Below, one piece after another: positions 29,100-41,604 of a DNA stretch of 64,000 bases. The notes below the pieces were generated by a model. That model did no database searches. It saw nothing but the letters and a program-made list of their open reading frames with translations, and was not told the origin of the DNA. Positions within the stretch are counted from its first letter, which is position 1. Each line of letters opens with the position of its first letter. Source of the stretch: Aldrovandia affinis (taxonomy: Eukaryota > Chordata > Actinopteri > Notacanthiformes > Halosauridae); assembly GCA_029706075.1 (NCBI GenBank), contig JAINUG010000070.1:62001-126000 (forward strand). Direction: 5' to 3'. Position numbers and translations under genes: made by a program.

Positions 29100-29255
29100 A
29101 TTTGCTTCCCCTCGTCACTGCCGGTCCCAGGGTAGTGGCTTGTCCCATAGTTGCAGTAGGCATGCTCATTGGGGGTGAATGGGGAATTTCGTCAATAGAG
29201 GGTACAATTGGCCACCAAATTAGGAGGGGAAAAACAGGGAGGGAAATCAAAAACA
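29100..29255 (+). repeat. SINE tail fragment
   Basis: Forward copy of the SINE 3' half: GGTACAATTGGCCACCAAAT then AGGAGGGGAAAAAC. Confidence 0.55.
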
Positions 29256-29509
29256 AAAAGTTTTCATTAGGGTGAGAATGCTGACTGGTTTGCCTGATTC
29301 CGCCTCAGGACTGAGGTCATTATGGCTGCTGAGAAACAGCCAATTGTTAAAGCTCATATAAGGAATATTGGGAATGCCCCTTTGTCAAGCTATTTGCTAA
29401 GTTCATTCAACATAGAAGCTGTTGTTTTTTAAAGATAGACCCACATGGGCATTTTACTTTTTAGCTGTTTTATTTGTTGATTAGCACACATTAAATGAAA
29501 GTACAACAG

Positions 29510-30317
29510 ACATACACTGAAATGGTACAGAGGTAAGCAGTAAGCTGCCAGAGGTTAAAAATAAAAAGTTTAAACTGAAAAATAATGTACATTTCAGAGT
29601 TATAAAAAAGGGCCCTTTTCAGGGAACAAGTAATGGGTTGACGTGGGTTAACAGTCACTCTGGATCCAGCAAAAGAGCCCCAGACCATCACGCTTCCTCC
29701 TCCATATTTGACAGTTGGTGTCACACACTGAGGAACTATCCTTTCGCCTACTCGACGGCATACAAAAACCCTGTGTGATGAACCGAAGATTTCAATTTTT
29801 GATTCATCGGCCCATAAGACCTTCTTCCAGTCTTCAGTAGTCCACTGGCAGTGCTTCATGGCCCAGGCAAGCCTCTTTTTCTTATTATGCCATCTTAGCA
29901 ATGGCTTTCTTATTGCCACTCGACCTGTCAAACCTGTAGCTCTTCTCTTCACAGTTGAAACTGGGACTTCCTTACTTCGACCAGTGTTAAGCTGTGCTTG
30001 AAGTTGTTGTCCTGTGAGCCCATCACGCAAGCTGTTGACTCTTAGAAACTTGTCTTCTGATTTTGTTGTGGCTTTGGGTCTGCCAGACCTCTTCCTGTCA
30101 GTTTTGATGGTGTAGGAAACTACTCACTGCCAAAAAATTGACATTATTTTTCAGTTTTTGCTAACCTAAACTTTTTTCATATATATATTTGTATTATTAT
30201 TTTTTTACCTCTGGCAGTTTACTGCTTACCTTTGTACCATTTCAGGTTATTCACTGGACTTAAATTTAAGTAAAAATGTGAAAAATGGGGGTGTTCTAAA
30301 ATGTTTGACGGGTAGTG
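29510..30317 (-). mobile_element. Tc1-like transposon, left end lost
   Basis: The right end reads GGGGTGTTCTAAAATGTTTG then ACGGGTAGTG, flanked by TA. The minus strand carries a Tc1 transposase with [23 protein letters not shown] text (LWADESKIEIFG) and [14 protein letters not shown], but the second and third catalytic blocks are deleted. The same family occurs at 50222 and 51999, the latter with both ends. Confidence 0.8.
29536..30051 (-). pseudogene. Tc1-like transposase, internally deleted
   Basis: The frame reads helix-turn-helix remnants (VKRRATGLTGRVAIRKPLL), KRLAWAMKHCQWTTEDWKKV, the first catalytic Asp in WADESK, and [16 protein letters not shown]. It then jumps to unrelated 3' UTR text, losing the DNDPKH and DLNPIE boxes. 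It cannot transpose. Confidence 0.75.
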
Positions 30318-30319
30318 TA

Positions 30320-32480
30320 CATAGTAAGGACAGTGCACAGGCTTTCTTAAAAAATCGACGTCTAGATTTAAAAGAATCTATGTTGAATAATATTGGCAAA
30401 TTTATTTAGAAATATTCTTACATTAACAGGGTATATTAAAAAAACAAATCATAGTATTTTAATGGCTTTATTTAAAACCCTTACAAATATTTTTTTTTTA
30501 ACTTACACGTGTAGTCTATTGCCATCAAATGTATAAAAGAAAACTAATTTCAATGAAAATACTCGTTTATGCGTCGGGTACTTTTATTTTGAAAAACTTT
30601 GGCCGATTTGAAAACCGGATGCCACCATACGTCTGCTAGCCAAGAACAGTTATTATGATTCATGTTGTTTGAGCGGTGCAATGTGACTGCCAAAACTCTG
30701 TACGTAAATAAATGATCCACAAACTTCAACCGCGTTTTTCACGAAGATAAAGCGTCAGTTGAAGGCGAACAAGTTAATAATCGTAACATTATGAAATATT
30801 TTCAGATTTTTTTATACAATGCTGGTTTTACCTTTGCTATTCATCTAGAGTAGACTATTACGTATGGGCTCATTTACGTATGTAACATTATATACAGTCA
30901 TATTTTTGACTGAAATCTGACTCCATAGCAACCAGCTCGCTACTTAAGCATTTTCATTTCAGTTTATTGGTTTACACGACCTGGAGATAGACCACACTAC
31001 AATACTATTTTCTGTCGCAAAATGCATGTATATGGCCAGGGCTAAAAAAAAGTTGGAAAAGTTCACCTGAACAAAGACGTAACCTACACCTGCGCATTCA
31101 CAGCAGATAGAATTCAATCGTTTTCATCGAAACATAAGTCTTTCGTTTAGACTAACGTTCATGTAAATTACGATAAACGACAATTAACGTAGGCTACCGG
31201 TAGCAACATAAAATACCGCAAGCTAGAACTTTCAACCTTTCTCAATAGTTGCTCGGTGTTGTAGCCTACTTGTTTCACGTTGTCACCCTATTTTAAGTAG
31301 TGTAAACATAGTTCTTATTTACCACTGTCAACGTAAATGTTTTCAGGTCATACATTTATTATGTGTGTTAACTGTGGATTTAAAACAATTGTCAGGTGAG
31401 ATACGTTGAGGAAAACAATGAGAACAATAATTCTTATTATATGCTGAAAAGTAATGATAGCTCGACCCTTTGTGTTTTCCAAATCATGAATCAAGCAACA
31501 TTACCGTGCGGAATTACACCGACTCCTCTTCAGTTTCCGTGTTTTCAAATTGATACAAGACTCTTGTCTACACCAGTTGGAAGACTAGCTGACCACTTAC
31601 GTGCCGGACTGTGGTGCCGCCACGATCTCTAAGGAAGCCACTAACAACGTAGACTGACAACAAAGGAGCCAATACCATTGCAACGATAAAACCGTTGTCC
31701 AATGACAAAGCGGAAATGTCGGAAACAAGACCCAATAATCTATACGATCTCTTGGACTATTTTGCAACAATGATTTACATTTTAGCGATGGAACAGGCAA
31801 CACACAAAGGCGAACATAAAATGACGTGACAGTTTTTATACATTTCAAAAAGGGAAAGCGTGACCACACATGAAGAAAACTGGCTCACTGGCTGTTAGTA
31901 TACTGTCGCAAGGTACCGGGTCAAATTCGGCCAAGGAAGGTGATAGTGAACACGCAAAAGAATAGAATTTCAGGTGAAGGCTGGTATTTATTTACAGCAG
32001 GTGCAGGAATACTTGACGGTGAGGAGTATTTACAGAAACAAATATTTCACAATACGAACAAACAGAAACAAAACACATTAAAAGAAATGAAAAAACGCAT
32101 AAATAATCTATTTTAGCGAACTGCTCACACAGATATACACCTCCACTATTGCTCACAACAGCACCTTTTCCTCTCCCCCATATAATCATATATCTGTGCT
32201 TATGTTCCATCCAGAAGGTACCAACCCTCCCAAACAGGCAGGCAAGTAATTCAGCACTGCTATATAGGCCTACGGCACAGACTTAGCAGGGATATTTAAA
32301 ACACATAAGCTACATGAACACTTTGCCTATAAACTTTTGCGAACATACACATCCCCATGCTGCCAGCACACTCCACATCCTTCTCAGATATAAAAAAACA
32401 AACATGAATCTGTGGTAGAGTTCCACTGCCCCATACCCCACTATGGTAGCACTCACTCGTTGCACCCTCTTTGAGAGAAC
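30320..32480. other. Intergenic stretch without recognised repeat
   Basis: The longest stretch between mocos and cnpy1 in which I recognise no transposon, so it is a candidate for the cnpy1 promoter or a non-coding first exon. I see no clear core promoter. Confidence 0.35.
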
Positions 32481-32490
32481 TGCCACAGAG

Positions 32491-33494
32491 TAGGGGTGGG
32501 CGACAAAATTTGGTTTCAATCCGATACCAAGTAATACCAGGGCCAGAATCACCGATACCGATCCTTTTTATTATTAAAAGCTAATGTACTTTCCTGTAGG
32601 GCAGTGTGTCATGTTTTGAGGTGAATGCATCACTAATAGGCTACATCTGAATACATTTTCATTTGCCAAACATTAAGCATTTCTTTTTAGGTTCTTTTCA
32701 GGTTTGAGGTATATTATTTTTTTCAATTCCATTAAATTAATTAATTTAGATAAGTTTCAATGGGCTGAATATATTAGGCTACTTGGATGTCTGAATATAG
32801 TCTGCTACAGTAACAGGTAATGATGACCAATTACAGTTTGAAAATGTAACATTAACCAATGCTGAAGATCCAATTTGACTAAAATATTAATTTCACTACT
32901 ATATACCTGGATATTTCTTGCCTCTCTGAAAAGACTCTGCCAGTGAACTCTGTCTCTGTCTCGCGGATCCGGCTGCTGGGGCATTTCCCTCCTCCTCCTC
33001 CCTTCTTTTCTGTTGCAGTTCCAAGTTCTCTTGCTCGTGGTTTGTTCTAATGTGCTTAAACAAATTGGTCGTGTTGCCACAGTAGCGAACAGGCTTCCTA
33101 CATACATCGCAGTTCACTACGTTTTCATTCGCAGCTATGAAATAACTCGAAATGATGCTCGTCTTTCGTTCCGCCATCAGTGCAACTGTCTTCTCTGAAC
33201 TAAAGAGGAACAGTCTTGGTGAGCGCTGTGTGCATGTTGTGTGATAGTGAGTGCACACAAGAGCAGCAGAGAAGCAAAGAGTGCATGCACTAAGAAGTGT
33301 GTCCACATGTCCAGAACGTGATCGAACGTTACACTCTTGTCGGAAGATGACAGTTTCAGTTTCTCTACTCTTTAATGAAATAAAAATGGGTACAACGCAG
33401 AAAGAGACAGATCTGTTTAGTCAAGTACCGATACTCAAAACAAGACTTAGTATTGGTAGTATGGATACTTTTGGTATCGATCCGCCCACCCCTA
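32491..33494 (-). mobile_element. hAT-Ac-like transposon, BED-finger remnant
   Basis: Ends TAGGGGTGGGCG and inverted CGCCCACCCCTA, with the 8 bp duplication CCACAGAG (32483-32490, 33495-33502). The 1004 bp element encodes only the transposase N-terminus, on the minus strand. Confidence 0.9.
32899..33177 (-). CDS. BED zinc finger N-terminus of Ac-type hAT transposase (ZBED1-like)
   Basis: From an internal ATG at about 33177 (MAERKTSIISSYFIAANEN), a classic BED finger follows: VNCDVCRKPVRYCGNTTNLF, then KHIRTNH, then a Glu/Arg-rich linker. Acceptable upstream ATGs exist, but the family starts near this one. The catalytic domain is deleted. Confidence 0.7.
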   Translation of the reverse strand: MAERKTSIISSYFIAANENVVNCDVCRKPVRYCGNTTNLFKHIRTNHEQENLELQQKRREEEEGNAPAAGSARQRQSSLAESFQRGKKYPGI

Positions 33495-33589
33495 CCACAG
33501 AGTGCAGCTGGCCAAATGATGGAGTGGGCAGTACGGCTCTTACCGCTCCTTTTGGGAGAAAGCCAAAGTGGCTCACAATGTGCCAGCCA

Positions 33590-33607
33590 GGGTTAGGGTT
33601 AGGGTTA
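33590..33607 (+). repeat. Three TTAGGG-like units
   Basis: GGGTTAGGGTTAGGGTTA; too short to call an interstitial telomere. Confidence 0.6.
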
Positions 33608-33672
33608 TACATACCTCCGAGCCACAATCTTGGAATTAATGGGGTTAAAGCCCGAGGGACACTGCCGATGGC

Positions 33673-34788
33673 TCAGGGAGCTCCAGTTTTTCTGAAGTCA
33701 GTTGTCCCTTTGCTTACGGCCAGCAGCTCCTCGATTGCCACCTGCTGCAGCCAGAGGTCCACAACACAGATGGCATCGTGCAGCTGCTGGTGCTCAAGAA
33801 GTTCATTCTGGGGTTTGCGAATGAACCCTTTGAGGTCACACGGCAAGTGGGGGATGTAGACTATGATGTAATTTGTTCTGTCAGGGGAGGGGAACGTCAA
33901 ATCAATCTGACCCTTTTCGGATGTTCTTGACAACCACGTTAATATGCACTGTCTGTGATGTTCTGATCGCTCATGCTCTACAATAGCCCTGTTAGCATGT
34001 CTCCAGGCACTGAACCCACCACTCCCAGAAAATGAAGATGTGCCCTTCCCAAATAGCTTACATGCAAAACAAAAAGCTGCCCCCTTTGCAGGAGAATATA
34101 GAAGCCACTCTCGTGGCACAGTATCACCATTGGCCAGGGTCCTGTTGAAGAGACTCTTAGAAAAGCTCTGCTTCTGGTGTTTATACTGTTTTTCAGATGC
34201 CTTAAAGTCATTGTTTCTGTTCTGGCATGGCACTGGTCCAGTAATAGTCCAATCATTCCGGCCTTCCTCATTAACAACAGCAGGCCAGCATCCTGGGTCT
34301 TTGCTATGGATATCCCCATTCTCTGCTGAAACTGCTGGTGCTGCGCTGGCGGGTCTTGGTGGCGGTGCTGCTTCCAGTTCCTCAATGTCATTGTCACTTC
34401 CGTGACCGTGACCAACCCCCTCTGGTGGTGGTGGTCCTATGACCATGGCCGCTGAAGCCGGTGCTCCTCCTGGTGTCTCGTCAATCACACTGTCGTGAAC
34501 CTCATTTTCTATGTCAGACAAGGAGTAGGCTAATAAGTCGCAAATAACGTTTCTTAAAACTGAAATGACGCAGAGTTACATTTTCACACTGACTAACCAC
34601 GAGGCTGTGGGCGATATAAAGATTAGCTAATCAATAACCCAGGCAGTTTAGTATATTTACAGTCAAATGGACATCTAACTGGCAGATATAGGCTAGTTAC
34701 CTGGGGCTGGGGAATGGGCGATATCTGCCCCGCCAGGCCCGGCCTCTCCTGTTTGAACAGTTGCTGCTGTCGCTGGTGGTTCTGTCAT
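33673..34788 (-). CDS. TTF-type zinc finger protein, ZMYM1-like hAT N-terminal half, two exons
   Basis: Exon 1 34788-34701 (MTEPPATAATVQTGEAGPGG...) ends in donor GTAACTAG with one spare base. Exon 2 begins at 34529 after acceptor CTTATTAG, and the join is in frame (A-Y-S-L-S-D-I-E-N). The product is about 313 residues: an acidic, Pro/Ala-rich N-terminus, then KSLFNRTLANGDTVPREWLL, CFACKLFGKGTSSF, GFSAWRHA and HERSEHH, the TTF zinc finger of ZMYM1-like hAT proteins. It stops at 33673, before the RNase H-like and hATC parts. No stop or frameshift interrupts it. It could be a truncated transposon gene or a retained host gene; I cannot tell. Confidence 0.6.
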
Positions 34789-34942
34789 TTTGAGGCTAAA
34801 ATACCTTGTGTTTTTCCTTTAAGCTCCTCTTCTCTTTTAAGTTTTTCAGCCTTTAGCTTCCTTTTTGCGTAGCCACTGACACTGTCGCTTTTTTGGAACG
34901 TTTTAATGCGATGTGGAATAAACAGCCAACTCGGATTCTCCG

Positions 34943-34986
34943 AATATTCACTCTGGATAAGAGCATCTGCTAAATGCTTAAAATGT
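34943..34986. repeat. GCTCTGGATAAGAGC-type repeat end
   Basis: CTCTGGATAAGAGCATCTGC then TAAATGC, the conserved end of the fish repeat also seen at 45840 and 63168. Confidence 0.65.
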
Positions 34987-34989
34987 TTT

Positions 34990-36440
34990 TAAAAAATGAT
35001 GTACTAGCTCAATAAACTATGACAATGACAGCTCCGCCTCCATTCGCTAACCAACCAATCAATGCTGTGCCAGCCAGGGCCAACCCTACACGACTTGTTG
35101 CGCTGCGGTCGCAAGTTTGATTTTTGTGCTAGGTACGCGACATGCTCTGCAACATCCTCTGCAACATCAACGCAACCCTCTGCAATGGATGTCGCGTTGC
35201 ACTCGCTCGAGCATGTAGAGGCCTTAAGTGTTTTAAGGAGGGATGGGTTCCCCTCCTTTGCCTATGCATGATTACTTTACAACTTGGGGAAGGGCCAGTG
35301 CAAGCATGGTTCAGACTCATTTTTATATATTTTTATTTTGGGTCACTTACTAGTACATGACCTCTTTTCAAGGTCATCAATAAAATGATCCTCTCATGGT
35401 GAGCATCGTGGTGCCACCAAACATCGCTTATGTTGGGTTTAGGGAAAACAGTTTGGTTTATACAGAGATGTGCTCAGGCAAAGAATGTTGCTACCATATG
35501 TCAAACCAATTGTGACACGTGGACCTCCACTTTTCTCTGGGGCGCCTGACCCATAATTTCCAGCTCATAGGTTGAATCCTCAAATTGTCATGTGTGACAC
35601 AGTGGGCACATGGTGTGCTGATCCAATATGGACCATGCTGGTGCCAAAGCCACATGCCCTGGTTTCATTCAAGGAGTAATAAAACCTGTCAGTGATGACA
35701 GCAATAAAGCCCATGCTTGCATTAGGTTAATCAGTGTGTCAAGATGGAGATGAAGATTTAAGTTTGCCTGCACAGGATGCTAAAATGAATTGAGCTCCCC
35801 AACAGTGCATTTCACAAAACATTTCCCCACAAAAGTAGTAGCAAGGAATGGATGGCAGGTTCAGAAGACACAGCATACTTGGGACTTACAGGATGCAGGC
35901 GCCCCTCATAGTGAGACAGGGAGACAGAAGCAAGTACTGCAATTAGGGAAGAGCAATGCATAGCAACTGTGACAGATTATATGGAAAGAGGTGACTCTGC
36001 CAGGAGTTATCTATGGCAGCATAACTACTAGGACAGCGATCTGCCAGTCATACGTAAAAGATGTACAAAGATACAATATGATTACAATATCTTTGTGTAC
36101 AAATGTTGTAAATTACATTAGAACAATTTAACCTTTAGAACAATTTAAAACAATGCAGTTCTTCACTTCTTTGAGTAGCAAAGAACAGTTACTGAACAGT
36201 TTAACGTTTCACTTCAAATGTGTGTGCTTAATTCACACAATGTTTTGAGTGTTTATCTTTTAGCTGTGTAAACAGTCATATACAGGTTGTTGTAGCCAAA
36301 ATTAATTGACCAAAAATAACATACCTATACATGGCTGAATATGTTTTTAAATATCACACATATTGGATTGAGCTTTAAATCATGGGTTCCCATGTGAAAA
36401 TTAGCTTACACAGGGGTCTTCCAGGAATGAGTTTTGGAAC
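34990..36440. other. Intergenic stretch, nothing recognised
   Basis: No protein motif or terminal repeats found. Confidence 0.45.
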
Positions 36441-36444
36441 CTCT

Positions 36445-36944
36445 TGTGGCAGCCCAAGGGACTGCACAAGGAAATGGCTGCCTGGCCCTTCGACACATGG
36501 GAGCCAGAAACACTACATTTCCCAGCAGGCCACAGTCAAGCACCTGAATGGAGCCATTGGGACTAACGACCAGCTGAAGGCCAGAGAGAGAGAGAGAGAG
36601 AGAGAACGAAACTGTGAAGTCTTTTGACCAGCCAGGACTTGGAGAGAGAGTGTTTTGGAGTGTTTCTTGTGTTTGTTTTGAGGACCCTGCTTGTGTACCA
36701 ACTTTGGACTGGATTACGGAACTGACCTGGATTGCGACACAGGATTAGGGACAACGACGACGAGATAAGGATTGTGGGCTTTATGTGTTTTGGATTCCCC
36801 TAAATACCCCGCCCTTTGTTTTGTTTGTCAGTATTTGTTTAATAAATGATCGTTTTGGTTATATACTGCCTCCTCCGGGTTATTTACCCTGCCTACGCCC
36901 TCTGCAAGGTCCGTGCGTGTCGCCCAACCCCTAGGGACACCACA
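36445..36944 (+). mobile_element. Solo LTR with 4 bp target duplication
   Basis: Starts TGTGGCAGCCC, ends GGGACACCACA, flanked by CTCT on both sides (36441-36444, 36945-36948). AATAAA at 36840 fits an LTR polyadenylation signal. A (GA)n tract lies at 36583-36604. No internal retrotransposon sequence is adjacent. Confidence 0.7.
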
Positions 36945-37581
36945 CTCTGCTTCAAGTGATGAACTGATCCCTGTAGTTCTTTCCTGTTGTGCTTGGTGCT
37001 TGGACCCTGATAATGTTTGCAGCTTTAATTATTATTATTGTTATATTTTCAAATGTCATATAAGGTGATAATGTTTCTAGTGGAGAGAAGAGCCTTTGAT
37101 ATCTCTGCAATATATGTGACCAGGGTTGAGCTACCTGAGAATTTTCATGTAGTTAAAAAACATTTAATATGATTCATGGCCTTTCAATCATATCGCGAAT
37201 TTGACTGGCTTTAACCAGGGGTGCAGAAACCAAAACGGGCAGCAAATGAACAATTTCAATATACTTTTTATTTGTTTGAACTTTTTGTTGGTTTTTGGTT
37301 GGAACATATTCTATGTTGACAGTGTCATGTCAATATAAAAGCATTAAAAAACACATTTGATCTAATCCAATAATGAATAGCACCTTAATTTGGTTTGAAA
37401 ATGTAACCATTGTAACATTTCCATGTAATTAAAAAAAAATGCTTATAAATTTCATAACCGCAGTTTATAAAGTAAGCTAAATTGTTTTGGTAAAACATTT
37501 CTAAATAGACCTTTAGCTTAAGTTTTACGCTAAAGGTACAAAGTTGATATGCATTTGATATGCAAATGCTTGCACTCAGCT

Positions 37582-37587
37582 TTTATT
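37582..37587 (-). other. Candidate mocos polyadenylation signal
   Basis: AATAAA on the minus strand begins 9 bases after the mocos stop codon, which would give an extremely short 3' UTR. A second AATAAA lies at 37272-37267. Sequence alone does not show which is used. Confidence 0.3.
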
Positions 37588-37595
37588 TTGTGCTT

Positions 37596-37715
37596 TCAAG
37601 GTGCACAACTGGTTTTGTGGTGACCAACTGATGTTTCAGGAATGACAGCAGATCCCACAGATAAAGCAGAACAGATGTCTCGTGATTGGTGGATCAGGTA
37701 CAGCCCAAAGGTGAC
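37596..37715 (-). CDS. mocos: mocos terminal coding exon with stop codon
   Basis: Acceptor TTCCATAG, then [13 protein letters not shown], a short variable tail, and TGA at 37598-37596. This matches the FGMYLMHAS segment near the C-terminus of vertebrate MOCOS. The tail after it is shorter than in human. Confidence 0.88.
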   Translation of the reverse strand, partial: VTFGLYLIHQSRDICSALSVGSAVIPETSVGHHKTSCAP

Positions 37716-40700
37716 CTATGGAAAAAGCCAATACAATTCCTAAATTGCAATGTCCATGAATAGCTGTTATAGTTGCTGTAAGCAGAAACTCTAATTCTGC
37801 TTAATAATAAGCAATTGAAGACCATTACATTTGTAAGACATTATATTGTGACATTAGATAACATTACAATGTTAAACAATGATAAATGTGGTCCATTCAA
37901 ATTATAGTAGCCAGAAGTTCATATTAGATTAGGACAGTCCCAATTTACAAGCATCTGTTTCATGTTCAGATGGACATGTGATTGGGATGCTGTTTGTCCC
38001 GATATTTAGGGTGAGGTTAAAACAAGAAAACTATTTATTGTAGTCAAACATTTAAAAACAAATTGGCACCACAAGACTTTTTTTTAAACTGGTGGCACCA
38101 CCCATAATTCAGAGTGGAGCAGAGTCCCTTTGTGTGTATACTGTATGTGCGTGTGTTCGTGCATGTGTTTGTGTGTGAGCTCCGCCAAACAGTTAGGCAG
38201 GGAGTCGGGTGGCTGTGACACTGTCACAATGTCAACAGTAAGCTACAGTTGAGTTATAATAATGGTGCCTATAAGTGCTATTTTGGCTATTTTTTAGGGC
38301 CCAAAACCACCTTGAATTGGGTCTGCCATAACCATAAGTAATCCTGAAAGATAACAACAGTCTGAGCTTGTTTCATACGCATAGTAATAACTGATCATAT
38401 TAGTGATTAAACAATCTCTTTCCACTGACTTTTCCATTTCGGCAGGTAGAGAGAGATTGGAGGGGCTCCTGGCTCTTGGCTGCTGTGGACTGATTAACTC
38501 CGATCATCTGACACCGGCCACATTTCCCAGCCACCTGAAAGGATGTTATTGTTACTAATAAATAATAATATAATTAGCTAATTTTACAGCCCCACCTATC
38601 ATCTCACCTGGAAAAGGGTGTTGCCAATCTTCAAGTTTGTCCAGTCATCTTCTTCAAAGGGCTCCTTCCCCCAGATGACCAGGTTGGCACGGAAACGATC
38701 AATCAGCTGCTGGACATCAAAATGCTGGTGGCTGCCAGAACCTTTTCTGTTTCCCACAAATATTTACCCACCAAAACAGAGGAAAGAACATTTATTCTGA
38801 CCCATTGGTATAAATGCCACCATGTCAAAACAATCAATTTAAGCATTGCTGTAAACCCAGGACCGCGTTAACCCAGGCCTCCCTTGCTCATCAGCATGAC
38901 CCTCGCGAGACATGCCGTTAATGTTAGCTAAGTTGAGTTGCAAACATTTTAAATGCTAGATTGTAAAAGACAGAAATTGTACAAAAAGGTTTTTTGTTGT
39001 TGTAAAGTTACACTTACACCTGTGCATTCTCCACCATGAATTTGGTGCAGAACAAATACCGCACAAGAATCACAAATCATTATCTGCATCAGTGCCACAT
39101 TTTGCCATCAGTTGGCAAGAGGCAGAAAGTGCCACTTAAACACTTAAAATCCACACATTCAGTGTCTATCTTACCTGTGAATGATGTGCTCCTGAAGCAG
39201 ATCTATGCTAGCCCTGTTGATCATCAAGTATTGAGCTTCATTCACCAGAGACAGGGAAACTGATGACTCTCCTGGAAATGAAAAGAAACCAGTCAGGGGT
39301 CTTCATTCAGAAGCAAACTACACCATCTACTAAACTACACCATCAGCTGTTAAAAAAAGAATGTATTGTAGAAAAATATTCATATTTCAGCAGAGTAAAT
39401 ACTGTCTATAAATATGACTCAAGGTGATACTTAATTGTAGGTGTCCATAATTAAGTGCTTATTAGCTGCTAATAAACAATTACCCATCATTCATTAGTAC
39501 CTAGGTATGCTCAGTTAATGTTATGGTGTAGACCATAACACTAATGACTTGGACCCAAATGCAGACTCCGGAACAGAACTTGGATTGCACTCCACACAGG
39601 AGGCGTTTAATAGCTGAGTGCAACAAAAGGGTAACTGGAGAAACAGACAGGAACCTGGCAAAACAGAACAGGCTGGACGGGCTACAAAAAAACGAATAAA
39701 CAAACACAAAATACAACTGGAAAAAATCTAAACTGGAAAAACAGATAAACAGAGTGAACCAAACTAGGGCAGTACAAGATACACGAGTACGGTTTGGCAC
39801 TGGAGTGTGTGAGTGCTGAACTTAAATAGGAAAGGGTGAAATTACTAAATTGATTCTGGCATGCGGAATGTGCAGGGGAGTGGGTGTGATCGGCTGAATC
39901 TAACGAGGGGAAAAAAGGAACCGAGTGCGGAATGCGGGGAAGCCACGCCCAGCCTAAAACAAAAGACACACAGGGTAAAAGCAAAAACAAGACATGACAC
40001 GCAAGGAATGGAATGGCAAAAAACACGAGGAAGGTGGACAGAACGGGGCTGCGATGTTACAGTTAAGTACTTATTTGACTTATTAACATGGCCTTATGAG
40101 CCATTTATTCACATAAAAACCTTTGTTGACATTAATATTACATTATCCATGGTTATTAGGACTTAGTAAGACATGTATTAAGCAACCTATTATTAATTAT
40201 TCAGTGCTATTTAGTCAGTTATTATATACAAGTATTTGGACAGTGACACAATTTTCATCATTTTGGCTCTGTATGCCAGCACAATGGATTTGAAATTAAA
40301 CAATCAAGATGTGCTTTAAGTGTAAACTTTCAACTTTAATTTGAGAGTTACAACCATTTTTATACATAGCCCCCCCAATTTTAGGGGCTCAAAAGTAATT
40401 GGACAAACTAACATCATCAAGGGCCTCACGCGTGCTCCAGTGGTTACAATGTTCGACACTGGCCATGGCGACTGAGGTTCGATTCCCTGTCGCGCCAGAG
40501 TCGGCTCTGGCCGGGAGTGCCACAGGGGGCGGCGATTCGCTGTCCGCCCCAGGGAGGGGGGAAGGAAGCCGACAGGACGTTCACTGTGTACAGGAGTGGC
40601 CCTGTAGTACCAGGTTACGGTCGATGGCCTGGCAAGTGCCATCTCGGAGGAGACGATGCTTCACCTTCATCACTAGCGATCGCAGGACTACGACAGCAAA

Positions 40701-41573
40701 CTCATATCACTAGGGGTGGAAATATCGGGGTTTAATTGGCTACTAAATTGGGAGAAAATGGGATAAAATCTGAAACAAAATCTTTTTAAAACCCTCATTT
40801 TTAATACTTGGTTTCAAATCCTAGGCAGTCAATGACTGCCTGAAGTTTGGAACCCATAGACATCACCAGATGCTGGGTTTCTTCCCTAGTGATGCTCTGC
40901 CAGGCCTTTACTCCCGCTGTCTTCAGTTCCTGCTTGTTCTTGAGGCGTTTTGCCTTCAGTTTTGCCTTCAGCAACTGAAATGCATGCTCAATTGGATTCA
41001 GGTCAGGTGATTGACTTGACCATTTCAGAACATTCCACTTCTTTGCCTTAAAAAAGTATTGGGTTGCTTTCACAGTGTGCTTCGTCATTGTCCATCTGCA
41101 CTGTAAAGCGCCATCCAATGAGTTTTGAAGCATTTGGCTGAATCTGAGGAGATAATATAGCTTCATAATGTAGCTATACACTTCAGAATTCATCCTGCTG
41201 CTTTTGTCAGCAGTCACATCATCAATAAATACAAGGAAACCAGTTCCATTGGCAGCCATACATGCCCACGCCGTAACACTACCTCCACCATGCTTCACAG
41301 ATGAGGTGGCATGCTTTGGATCATGCTTCATGGTCTTCCTGTTTTTGAGGCTTACCAATGGTTTACATCTTGTGGTAAACCCTCTGGTGAAGTCTTCTCT
41401 TGATTGTTGACTTTGACACAGATACGCCTACCTCCTGGAGGGTGTTCTTGATCTGGCCAACTGAAGGGGTTTTTCTTCTGTCATCCACCACCGTTGTTTT
41501 CCGTGGTCTTCCGGGCCTTTTGGTGTTCCTGAGCTCATCAGTGCATTCTTTCTTTTTAAGAATGTACCAAATA

Positions 41574-41604
<31 letters not shown>

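Noticed and set aside
31396..31632. Small host gene in the intergenic region
   Set aside because: A 78-codon frame with no recognised motif, no splice partner and no sign of codon bias.
33590..33607. Interstitial telomeric repeat
   Set aside because: Only three TTAGGG-like units; expected by chance or minor slippage, and no sign of chromosome fusion.
36583..36604. Regulatory GAGA element
   Set aside because: A plain (GA)n microsatellite inside a solo LTR; no further evidence.
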